A DNA stretch of 25,656 nt from Gemmatimonadota bacterium (GTDB taxonomy: Bacteria; Gemmatimonadota; Gemmatimonadetes; Palauibacterales; Palauibacteraceae), in assembly GCA_029863105.1 (NCBI GenBank), contig JAOTWC010000001.1, forward strand, positions 1-25,656, in the 5' to 3' direction. Below are positions 7,590 to 15,175 of the stretch, piece by piece; the stretch's first letter is position 1; every line of letters begins with the position of its first letter. The notes beneath the pieces are model-generated. The model saw only the letters and a program-made list of their open reading frames with translations. It was not told the DNA's origin and searched no databases. Made by a program: the position numbers and the translations under genes.

Positions 7590-8801
7590 TCAGAAAGCGT
7601 CCGGCGCGACCAGGTCGAGGTAGTTCGCGACGAAGAGATCGTGGAACTCCTGGGAACTCAGGATGTGCCCCTGCTTCTGGGCGAGATCTGCCACACGAAA
7701 TCCGAACTGTGCTGCGCGCATCCGCTGGGCGGGCGTGCCGTGGTGGCCGGGATCCGAGAACCCGCAGTCACCGAGTTCGAAGAACACTTCGAGGAACTGC
7801 TCGACGCGCCGCTGTCGCAGCGTGCCGCCCCGGGCATGCGTCAGGTAGTACGCGGACATCGCGTCGGCCATCAGTTCCGTGTAGCGGGTCGCTTCCGCGG
7901 CGTTCGGACCTCCGGGATCCGTCGTGGGGATCGGATCGCTGAAATAGTCATTCTCGAACTGTATGTGATGCGCGAACTCGTGTGAATATATCGCCTGCGG
8001 CGCGACGTCTCCGAACCCGAGCGCCTCGTAGGCCTCGAGTATGGCGTCGCCCATCACGATCCGGTCGGAGATTCCGGAACCCGGATTGCTGAACGCGAAG
8101 GCGTTGAAGCTGAACAGCACGTGGTTCCCGCCGTCGAGTATCTCCGACTCGGAGAGCGCGTCGAGGATGAGGGACGCGAAGAAATCGGCAGTGGCCTCTG
8201 ATTCGCCGAAAGCCACCTGGTAGGTCAGCGATACGCGCTCGGGATCCTGCAGCATCGTTCCCTTCATGGCGAGCAGGAGGATGTCATCGGAGTTGATGTC
8301 CCAGAAGCGCCTCACGTCCCTGTCTGTCTTCCGCATGACTTGGGTGAACTGGCCGTCGTATCCGAATTCCTGCGGCAACGACCCGTCCTGGAGCAGCAGG
8401 GCTTCGAACTGCGGGATCAGATCGGCCAGCAGGCCGAAGAACAGCAGATTGAACAGGTCGGGTTCTCCGAACACGAACTCGAAGAACTCGTCCAGGAAAA
8501 AATCGATCACGGCGGTCGAGGGTGGGCACTGGAACTCGCCGGGGTTGATCGCCCGGTCCACGGCGTTTGCGAAGTGGGACTCGGTCAGCCCGGTTTCGAG
8601 GAGACGCGTGCGCGCGCCGTCGCGGTCGAGGCCGGTAGGAAGCGAGACATCGAGATCCGAGACCACGGCCGACATCTGGCCGGGAGTGACCAAGTCGCCG
8701 ACCGTCACGGTCGGGGGGCCGGGTTCCGTGACTTGATCCTGACAGCCGACAGCGCCGAATGCGAGCAGCAGACCGGAACCGAACAGGGCTGTCCTTCTCA
8801 T
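7590..8801 (-). CDS. Zinc metallopeptidase lipoprotein (HExxH)
   Basis: The 403-residue lipoprotein starts at ATG 8801, with GGAGGGG just upstream. The signal ends in a lipobox with C20 (FGAVGC), so it should be attached to the outer or inner membrane facing the periplasm. The zinc-peptidase motif HEFAH is at 274-278, and a likely third ligand, E309, sits in TELMADAMSAYY, resembling the ELxAD element of the neutral zinc metallopeptidase (YpfJ-like) group. The region between the signal and the catalytic part is not recognisable but contains an acidic aromatic stretch (IDFFLDEFFEFVFGE). The substrate is unknown. It is divergent from another lipoprotein gene at 8977. Confidence 0.8.
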   Translation of the reverse strand: MRRTALFGSGLLLAFGAVGCQDQVTEPGPPTVTVGDLVTPGQMSAVVSDLDVSLPTGLDRDGARTRLLETGLTESHFANAVDRAINPGEFQCPPSTAVIDFFLDEFFEFVFGEPDLFNLLFFGLLADLIPQFEALLLQDGSLPQEFGYDGQFTQVMRKTDRDVRRFWDINSDDILLLAMKGTMLQDPERVSLTYQVAFGESEATADFFASLILDALSESEILDGGNHVLFSFNAFAFSNPGSGISDRIVMGDAILEAYEALGFGDVAPQAIYSHEFAHHIQFENDYFSDPIPTTDPGGPNAAEATRYTELMADAMSAYYLTHARGGTLRQRRVEQFLEVFFELGDCGFSDPGHHGTPAQRMRAAQFGFRVADLAQKQGHILSSQEFHDLFVANYLDLVAPDAF

Positions 8802-8976
8802 GATCGTTCCCCTCCAGGTAGCATGAATCGCGGCGACATGCACTCAGGTAGTGAGGAGAAATAATCGCTGGGATTGCTCATGGGCAAGTCGGCTCCCTGA
8901 GACGCTTCGAGGTTCAAGTGTCGCTGCCGGGAGTGACCAGGTATACGTTTTCTTTTCACTTTTGCCGGAGATGACC

Positions 8977-9801
8977 ATGGTTCGCCGGGTTGCGATGTTT
9001 CTGCTGCTGGCCCTCGTCGGCTGCCGGCCGGCCACGTCCGAGTTGGCCGACATATCAGATGTCTCGTCGGTGTTCGATGAAACCGCGGGCCGCTGGGTCG
9101 ACCTGACGCATTCGTTTTCAGCGTCGAGCATCTACTGGCCGACGGACACGCTCGGGTTCGTCCTTCAGGAGCTGGCCTACGGTCCGACGGACGGGGGTTG
9201 GTTCTATTCGTCCTACCGGTACTCGGCGGCCGAGCACGGGGGCACACACCTCGACGCGCCGATCCACTTCGCCGAGGGGCGGCGGACGACCGACGAGATT
9301 CCGTTGTCGGCACTGATCGGACCTGCTGTTGTCGTTGACGTGTCGGACCGGGCGCACCCGGACTATCTCGTTTCCGTCGCGGATCTCGAGGCGTGGGAGG
9401 CCGCACACGGCCCGATGCCGAGCGGAGGGATCCTGCTGCTGAGGACGGGATGGGGCGCACGATATGGCGACAGAGCCTCTTACCTCGGAACCGACCTCAC
9501 CGGGCCGGACGCGGTTCCCGAGTTGCATTTCCCGGGCCTCGACCCGGAGGCCGCGCAATGGCTGGTCGACAACCGGGACATCGTCGCGCTCGGTCTCGAC
9601 ACGCCGAGCCTGGACTACGGGCAGTCGGCCGATTTCCGAGCACACGTCATACTGAACTCGGACAACGTCGCGGGAATCGAAAACGTAGCCAACCTGGACC
9701 AACTTCCGGCGAGCGGCAGTTTCGTCGTGGCCCTGCCCATGAAGATCGAGGGCGGGAGCGGCGGACCGCTGAGGATCGTCGCGTTCGTGCCCGGAATCTA
9801 A
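8977..9801 (+). CDS. Cyclase-family (KynB-like) hydrolase, lipoprotein
   Basis: This 274-residue protein belongs to the cyclase/arylformamidase superfamily. The metal-site motif HGGTHLDAPIHF (87-98) gives H87, H91, D93 and H97. ATG at 8977 has GGAG with a six-base spacer. The upstream ATG at 8971 and the longer open frame are less well placed. The N-terminus is a lipoprotein signal with C16 (LALVGC), so this version acts outside the cytoplasm, unlike cytoplasmic kynurenine formamidase. No tryptophan-degradation genes are nearby, so kynB should not be assumed. Secreted relatives include enzymes acting on amides or lactones. The substrate is unknown. It faces the nrdJ stop, 16 bases away. Confidence 0.85.
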   Translation: MVRRVAMFLLLALVGCRPATSELADISDVSSVFDETAGRWVDLTHSFSASSIYWPTDTLGFVLQELAYGPTDGGWFYSSYRYSAAEHGGTHLDAPIHFAEGRRTTDEIPLSALIGPAVVVDVSDRAHPDYLVSVADLEAWEAAHGPMPSGGILLLRTGWGARYGDRASYLGTDLTGPDAVPELHFPGLDPEAAQWLVDNRDIVALGLDTPSLDYGQSADFRAHVILNSDNVAGIENVANLDQLPASGSFVVALPMKIEGGSGGPLRIVAFVPGI

Positions 9802-9817
9802 GGCGAGCTGGCCTGTC

Positions 9818-12361
9818 TCAACCGCACTCGCTGTACCCGCAGGCGTGGCATTTCACGCAACCCTCGGCGAACTCGAGTCCGGAACCGCAATCCGGACAGG
9901 TACCGATAAACGTAAGCGCCGCCTGCTCTTCGAACCGGTGGATGACCGGTTTGTGGGCGGTCTGGGTGCCACCGTTGGTGACCTTCGCGGCACCGGGGTC
10001 CGGGATCGGGAGCGACTGCTGGATCCCTTCCTTTTCCTCGAGATGCCTCTCGATGACCTGGGCGATCGCATCCGGGCTGGACAGAACCTTGTTGGGGCCC
10101 ATGCCCACGGCGCGGTCCGAACTGATCCCGCGCAGCTGCTTGTGAATCGCGCGGAGTGAGATTCCGCTCCTGAGAGCCAGGCTGATCAGTCGGCCGATCG
10201 CCTCGGCATCGGCCATGGCCGGTCCGCCCGCCTTGCCCAGTGCGACGAACGCCTCGAATGGGCGGCCTTCCTGGTCTTCGTTGATCGTCACGTACATGTC
10301 GCCGAGGGGTGAGTCGATCTTGCGGGTGACACCCCGGAGCTCAGCTGGCCGCGATCGGACCAGCGGGGCCTTCATCCGACCGCCCTCCAACGCCGCGATT
10401 GTCTTGCCGCTCTCCTCGAGCTCCGACTCCAGGTCAGCGATGCGGCCAAGCGCCGCGGTGAGGGCTTCCGTCAGCTCCGGGTCCCCTATCTGGTCGAATC
10501 CCGTGGTGCCGCGACCCGCATCTGCTACGACCTTCCGGGCCGTCTTGCCGGTAGAGAGTACCTGCGCGTCACGTGAACCATCCCGGTACACCGTCACTCC
10601 CTTGCACTTCAGCTGGTAGGCGAGCTCGTAGATCCTCCGAACATCTTCTTCCGTCGCGTCGTTCGGAAAGTTGCACGTCTTCGAGATCGCGGAGTCGGTG
10701 TACTGCTGGAAGGCCGCCTGCATCCGGATGTGCTGCTCCGGAGTCACGTCGTGGGCTGTCGTAAACGTCTGCTGCACGTCCTCGGGAACTTCGTCGAAAT
10801 GGATATGGCCCTCGGTGGCGATACGCTCCATCAGCTCGTCGGAGTACCAGCCTTGCTCTCTGGCAAGTTCGACGAACATCGGGTTCACATCGGGCATCAG
10901 GACGCCCGCCTGATTGCGCATGAACGCAACCGCAAACAATGGCTCGATGCCACTGGAGCAACCGGCGATGATGGAAATCGTACCGGTCGGCGCCACGGTC
11001 GTCATGTTGCAGTTGCGGAGGCGCCGCATCGGTCGGATTCGGCTGCCGCCTTTGTCGCGTGCGCAGCTGTCGTCCGGACCCCAAATGGACTTCTCCCACT
11101 CCGGGAACACGCCTCGTTCCCGAGCCAGGCGCTCGGATTCGACCTTGGATTCCTCGTCGACGAACCGCATCAACTCGCGTCCCAGCTCGATCGACCGCGG
11201 CGACCCGTAGGGCTCCCCGAGCTGTACGAGCATATCCGCCCAACCCATCACTCCAAGACCGATGCGCCGGATCCTCTTGGACAGTTCCTCTATCGGAGGT
11301 AGTGGGTACTTGTTCGCATCGATCACATTATCGAGGAAGTGCGTCGCCTTGTGGACGGCCGTGCGGAGCGAGTCCCAGTCGATCTTTCCGTCTTCGACGA
11401 AGGCGCCGACGTTCACCGAACCCAGATTGCACACATCGTACGGGAGCAGCGGTTGTTCACCGCACGGGTTGGTCGCCTCGTAGGAGCCCATGTGCGGTAC
11501 GGGATTGTACCGGTTCGCTTCGTCGATGAAATAGACGCCGGGCTCCCCGTTCCGCCACGCCCCGTGGATGACCTTGCCGAATACTTCGCGCGCATCCAAT
11601 TGACCGACGACTTCTCCACCACGTGGATTATGGAGATCGTACGGTTCATTGCGCTCGATCGCGGCCATGAAATCGTCCGTGATGGCTACGGAGATGTTGA
11701 AGTTCGTGATCTTGTTCTTGTCGGACTTGCAGTCGATGAAGTGCAGGATGTCCGGGTGGTCGACACGGAGGATGCCCATGTTCGCTCCGCGTCGGGTGCC
11801 ACCCTGCTTGACGGCCTCCGTGGAAGCATCGTAAACCTCCATGAAGCTGACCGGTCCGCTCGCGACGCCCATGGTCGACTTTACGACGTCTCCCTGGGGC
11901 CTCAGCCGGGAGAAGCCAAATCCGGTTCCCCCGCCCGACTGGTGAATCAGGGCCATGTCGCGCAGTGTTTCGTAGATACCTTCCAGACTGTCCGGCACGG
12001 GAAGGACGAAGCACGCACTCAGCTGACCGAGAGGACGCCCGGCGTTCATCAGCGTCGGACTGTTGGGCTCGAACTGACCCAGCGCCATCATTTCGTAGAA
12101 CTCGCGCGCGGTGGACTCGATCTGAGCTTCGGTTGCGCCGTACCCGGCGTCCATCCCGGCTATCACACGTGCCACGCGCCAGAACATGTCGGTCGGCGAT
12201 TCGCTCAACTCGAGGTCGTCGTTCTTCTTCAGGTACCGCTTACCGAGAACCGTTACGGCATTATCCGTCAGGCGCGGCTGTGGGAGGTCCGCGGGGGTGG
12301 TTCCGGGATCGACGGAGGTGGGGGCCGCCTCCGACTTCATCGCCGTGTCTGGTGACTGCAT
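9818..12361 (-). CDS. nrdJ: Class II adenosylcobalamin-dependent ribonucleotide reductase
   Basis: The enzyme reduces ribonucleotides to deoxyribonucleotides using coenzyme B12 as radical source. The 847-residue protein has the expected active site: radical-loop residues N298, C300 and E302 in NPCGEQPLL, and the redox cysteine pair C117 (SACFVLP) and C311 (DVCNLGS). The nucleotide loop APTGTISIIAGCSSG is present. The C-terminal tail has CPDC near 822 and paired cysteines ending at C846, as in B12-dependent reductases that re-reduce the active site. There is no N-terminal ATP-cone, so overall activity control may be transcriptional. ATG at 12361 has AGGAG ten bases upstream. A 245-base leader and an NrdR-type promoter precede it. 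Confidence 0.97.
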   Translation of the reverse strand: MQSPDTAMKSEAAPTSVDPGTTPADLPQPRLTDNAVTVLGKRYLKKNDDLELSESPTDMFWRVARVIAGMDAGYGATEAQIESTAREFYEMMALGQFEPNSPTLMNAGRPLGQLSACFVLPVPDSLEGIYETLRDMALIHQSGGGTGFGFSRLRPQGDVVKSTMGVASGPVSFMEVYDASTEAVKQGGTRRGANMGILRVDHPDILHFIDCKSDKNKITNFNISVAITDDFMAAIERNEPYDLHNPRGGEVVGQLDAREVFGKVIHGAWRNGEPGVYFIDEANRYNPVPHMGSYEATNPCGEQPLLPYDVCNLGSVNVGAFVEDGKIDWDSLRTAVHKATHFLDNVIDANKYPLPPIEELSKRIRRIGLGVMGWADMLVQLGEPYGSPRSIELGRELMRFVDEESKVESERLARERGVFPEWEKSIWGPDDSCARDKGGSRIRPMRRLRNCNMTTVAPTGTISIIAGCSSGIEPLFAVAFMRNQAGVLMPDVNPMFVELAREQGWYSDELMERIATEGHIHFDEVPEDVQQTFTTAHDVTPEQHIRMQAAFQQYTDSAISKTCNFPNDATEEDVRRIYELAYQLKCKGVTVYRDGSRDAQVLSTGKTARKVVADAGRGTTGFDQIGDPELTEALTAALGRIADLESELEESGKTIAALEGGRMKAPLVRSRPAELRGVTRKIDSPLGDMYVTINEDQEGRPFEAFVALGKAGGPAMADAEAIGRLISLALRSGISLRAIHKQLRGISSDRAVGMGPNKVLSSPDAIAQVIERHLEEKEGIQQSLPIPDPGAAKVTNGGTQTAHKPVIHRFEEQAALTFIGTCPDCGSGLEFAEGCVKCHACGYSECG

Positions 12362-12606
12362 GAGGTCCGCACTCCTGAGCTTCTTAGCCTATTCTTCCTG
12401 CCTCTTATGCCTACCCCCGAAGGGGACGAAAATCTAAGGTTGTCCCTTGCACCGCGCCGGATTTCGAAGTGACGGCTCCCCCTCGGGTGCATAACACCCG
12501 CTGAAAACATCCTCGAGATTGCGTGCAATGTTTGTCGAACCGGCGGGACAGGGCCGGATGGTCCGGAGCGGCACCAGCGCCGCCACACACCCCAATATCT
12601 TGGGGC
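12362..12606 (-). promoter_or_regulatory. nrdJ 5' leader with mutually exclusive hairpins
   Basis: From the predicted start near 12606 the nrdJ mRNA has about 245 untranslated bases. On the minus strand, a CGGGTG/CACCCG hairpin (12484-12500) has a five-base loop. Closer to the gene, GTCCC (12423-12427) can pair with GGGAC (12442-12446). Alternatively CCCC (12422-12425) pairs with GGGG (12414-12417) around a UUCG tetraloop. These two pairings share bases and cannot coexist, as in attenuators and riboswitches. I searched by eye for a cobalamin-riboswitch core and did not find one. It could relate to the published nrdJ RNA motif, but I cannot confirm that. Confidence 0.45.
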
Positions 12607-12641
12607 CCGACTAGAATAAAAACCCTATATGTAGTGGTCAA
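12590..12641 (-). promoter_or_regulatory. nrdJ promoter with paired NrdR boxes
   Basis: On the minus strand, TTGACC (12636-12641) and TATTCT (12613-12618) form a promoter with an ideal 17-bp spacer. Box 1, CCACTACATATAGGGT (12622-12637), overlaps the -35 and spacer. Box 2, CCCCAAGATATTGGGG (12590-12605), covers the predicted start. Both resemble the NrdR box (a palindrome around CTATATATAG), and they are 16 bp apart, placing them on the same DNA face as in known NrdR operators. NrdR is the ATP/dATP-sensing repressor of ribonucleotide reductase genes, so this would repress nrdJ when dATP is plentiful. The gene context supports the assignment. Confidence 0.8.
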
Positions 12642-12711
12642 GGCCTGAATTGTAACAGGCGCCGAATTCGGATCCTGCTGACCCGCAATCGGCGTCTTCG
12701 GTGCGTGCGAA

Positions 12712-13245
12712 TCAGTCTCCTGCGGCCTGCCAGCGGCCTGCGCGATGCGCTTCCTTCAGTACCAGATAGTGAGCCACCGTGCGCCGTGCGCGGGAAACCA
12801 AGTCGTCATCCACCTGCCGAACGACGCGTCCCGGGACGCCCACGACGAGACTGCGGGGCGGCACGACCATACCTTCCCGGATCAAGGCTCCAGCGCCAAT
12901 CACCGATCCCCCACCGACGACGGCGTGCGACAGGACGATCGCCCCCATCCCGATCAGGCATCCGTCACCGATCGTGCATCCGTGGACAATCGCGCGATGC
13001 CCGATTCCCACATCCGACCCGATTTCACAGGGCTGATCCGTGTCCACGTGTACCACGGTGAGATCCTGGATGTTCGTGCGCTCGCCGACCCGGATCGCAG
13101 CGATATCCCCACGCAGGACACAACCGTACCACACGCTGGCCCCGGCGCCGAGGACGACGTCTCCAGACACGACGGCACCCGGCGCGATCCAGGCACCATC
13201 GCCGAGCGTCGGGCGGGCGCTGGTCGTCAGTTGGTCGATCCTCAC
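12712..13245 (-). CDS. Gamma-class carbonic anhydrase family protein
   Basis: This 177-residue left-handed beta-helix protein is built from hexapeptide repeats (such as GDGAWIAPGAVVSG and IGMGAIVLSHAVV). The three zinc histidines of the gamma-carbonic anhydrase family are H66, H83 and H88 (VVHVD; GIGHRAIVHGC), so it could interconvert CO2 and bicarbonate. Many YrdA/PaaY-like members have weak or no such activity. The longer open frame overlaps the amidase gene and is not coding in its first 63 codons. The GTG at 13245 overlaps the amidase stop as GTGA, implying coupled translation. It is the last gene of the anmK operon, and its link with cell-wall recycling is unclear. Confidence 0.88.
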   Translation of the reverse strand: MRIDQLTTSARPTLGDGAWIAPGAVVSGDVVLGAGASVWYGCVLRGDIAAIRVGERTNIQDLTVVHVDTDQPCEIGSDVGIGHRAIVHGCTIGDGCLIGMGAIVLSHAVVGGGSVIGAGALIREGMVVPPRSLVVGVPGRVVRQVDDDLVSRARRTVAHYLVLKEAHRAGRWQAAGD

Positions 13246-15173
13246 GGCTGGAGCTGCGCTTCTTCGGCCGTCTGCCGGAAGAATCCCTCGATCCCGGCCA
13301 GCACCCCGCGCGCATATCTCTCCTGGAATTCCGGCGTCTTGAGCGCTGCCTCGTGGGCAGGGATCATCATGAAAGCCCCTTCCGTCAGAATCGATGGCAT
13401 CCACGACATGCGGGTAACCGCCAGATCGCCCCAATAGACACCGAGGTCGCGCAATCTCATCGAAGCGAGCATTCCGTCCTGCACGGCCTCGGCCAGGCCA
13501 TGGGAATGCGGGTGGTAGTGGTACGTGCTCGTCCCTTCCCGCCCGACAGGCTGCACCCCGTCAGGCAGGGCATTGTTGTGGATGGACACGAAGACATCCG
13601 CCTCCGCTTCGATGGCCCTCTGCGTCCGCTCGTACAGACCGACAGGGAGCGTGTCATCCCGGATCAGAACGGGCTCGCCGCCGGATTGGCGCACCAGCTT
13701 GGCCAGGATCCGACCGATCTCCAGGTTGGCGTCACCTTCGTAATACCCGGTCGGACCATGTGCGCCGGCTGCGGGATGCCCGGGATCGATCGCGATGCGC
13801 CGGCCTCGCAGGGGAACCATCGGATCGATGGATGGCGGACGGCGGATCTCGAACCGGAGCTCGACTCCGCCGTCGTCACGCGGGGCCCAGCTCGTGCGGT
13901 ATCCCCATACCCGTTCCACAAGATGGATGCGCAAGCGGTAACGGTCACCGGGCAGCTGCTCCCACTCGATACGCTCGATCAACCGCCCGCCCGCACCTTC
14001 GCGAATCCGATTCGTCGCACCGGTCGCGCCGAACAGCGTGAGCTCGATGATGTGTGAGTCGGGTTCGGTCACCGCTACGGGAACGGCGGCAGCGAGCCAC
14101 GTCCGCATGACGATCCGGTCCGGACGTACTTCGAAGCGCAGGTCTCCGACGTCGCTGCGCGCGGGCAGGCTTCCGGCCGGCAGCACTTCCAGATCTTCCT
14201 CCGCGACCCAGGCGACCAGCCCGGGAGCCAGGCGTACCCGCCAGCGGTTCCCCTCGCGACCATCGAGCGTGACCCGCGTGTGATCCGGGAACAGCCAGCG
14301 GTACGGACCGAACGGTGCCGGCCTGGCGTTGATCACGCCGTCCGCTCCCCCTGCCGGATCGTCCGGTTCGCGCAATTCGGCGACGGGCAATTCAGCCGGA
14401 CTCAGAATACGCAGCGGCAAAACCACGGCGCCGCGAGCCGTGGCGTTTCCGACGACGACGCTCACGCCAAGACGCAGCGAGTCCGCCGTGGCTGCCCAGT
14501 TACAGTCCTCCGGCGCACACGCGATCCGATAGAACGACTCCGCGGGCATGGCGAGTCGGTAGGTGCCTGTTTGTTCGGTCTCGGTCATCGACAGACGCCG
14601 GTTTCCCGCATCCAACCAGACCTCGGCACCGGGCGTGGCCCGCACGGTGACCGCGAGTTCGTCGCCCGGCAGCGCCCAGCGGATCGCATGATCCTCAAGC
14701 GACGCAGGATCGATCCACGGGGCGTCGGCTGCACCCTCGAACGCTCGCTCCGGCACGAGAAAAGGATGACGCAGAGTATCGACCTGGCTCCCTCGTCGGG
14801 CGACCAGCAGATAGGAAGCCGTGTCACCCGTCTCCGGCGGGGGAACCGGCAGATAGGCCAGGAAGGACCCGTTGGGGTTCACGTCGACGAAGTAACCGTT
14901 CACGATCAACGTCGCGTCGCCCGTGCCGATGGAGCCGAATACGAAGTTGGAGTCACTGGAGGTGATTCGCTGCAGAGAATCTGGATACTCCACGTGGAGA
15001 CGGATGGGCCCGATCACCGCCGGGATCGGTGGCAGCACACTTCCGATGATTCCCGGCGGCAGCAATCCTGGCGCTGCGGAAGTCCCGCCACACCCGGCGA
15101 AGCCGGTGATGGTCGCGATGGTCGCGATGGCTGCGATGGCCGACGTGGGTCGGCGCTTCCTCAGAGTTACCAC
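13242..15173 (-). CDS. N-acetylmuramoyl-L-alanine amidase lipoprotein
   Basis: The protein cuts the bond between MurNAc and the stem peptide in peptidoglycan. The 643-residue form starts at GTG 15173, two bases after the symporter stop. The earlier part of the open frame overlaps the symporter and is not coding. The signal (ATIATITGFAGC) ends in a lipobox-like site with C28. A long beta-rich periplasmic region follows, including an SH3-like stretch (about 296-331). The C-terminal Amidase_3 domain (about 455-640) has DPGHP near 462, a zinc Glu in EGDANLEI, SIHNNA and catalytic TEGAFMMIP. At 643 residues it is far longer than the minimal catalytic domain. Operon position ties it to muropeptide release and recycling. 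Confidence 0.9.
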   Translation of the reverse strand: MVTLRKRRPTSAIAAIATIATITGFAGCGGTSAAPGLLPPGIIGSVLPPIPAVIGPIRLHVEYPDSLQRITSSDSNFVFGSIGTGDATLIVNGYFVDVNPNGSFLAYLPVPPPETGDTASYLLVARRGSQVDTLRHPFLVPERAFEGAADAPWIDPASLEDHAIRWALPGDELAVTVRATPGAEVWLDAGNRRLSMTETEQTGTYRLAMPAESFYRIACAPEDCNWAATADSLRLGVSVVVGNATARGAVVLPLRILSPAELPVAELREPDDPAGGADGVINARPAPFGPYRWLFPDHTRVTLDGREGNRWRVRLAPGLVAWVAEEDLEVLPAGSLPARSDVGDLRFEVRPDRIVMRTWLAAAVPVAVTEPDSHIIELTLFGATGATNRIREGAGGRLIERIEWEQLPGDRYRLRIHLVERVWGYRTSWAPRDDGGVELRFEIRRPPSIDPMVPLRGRRIAIDPGHPAAGAHGPTGYYEGDANLEIGRILAKLVRQSGGEPVLIRDDTLPVGLYERTQRAIEAEADVFVSIHNNALPDGVQPVGREGTSTYHYHPHSHGLAEAVQDGMLASMRLRDLGVYWGDLAVTRMSWMPSILTEGAFMMIPAHEAALKTPEFQERYARGVLAGIEGFFRQTAEEAQLQP

Positions 15174-15175
15174 CT

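Noticed and set aside
11339..12355. Open frame of 338 codons on the plus strand
   Set aside because: It lies wholly antisense to nrdJ, shows no motif, and has the composition of a shadow frame.
12362..12606. Cobalamin riboswitch in the nrdJ leader
   Set aside because: Expected because the enzyme uses coenzyme B12, but I could not find the conserved core or B12 box. I kept only the hairpin observation.
12745..13437. Open frame of 230 codons on the plus strand
   Set aside because: It is antisense to the gamma-carbonic anhydrase and the amidase end, both supported by active-site motifs.
15110..15145. Tandem GATGGTCGC-like 9-base repeat
   Set aside because: It falls inside the amidase lipoprotein signal, where it encodes the Ala/Ile/Thr hydrophobic core. 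Ordinary low complexity explains it.
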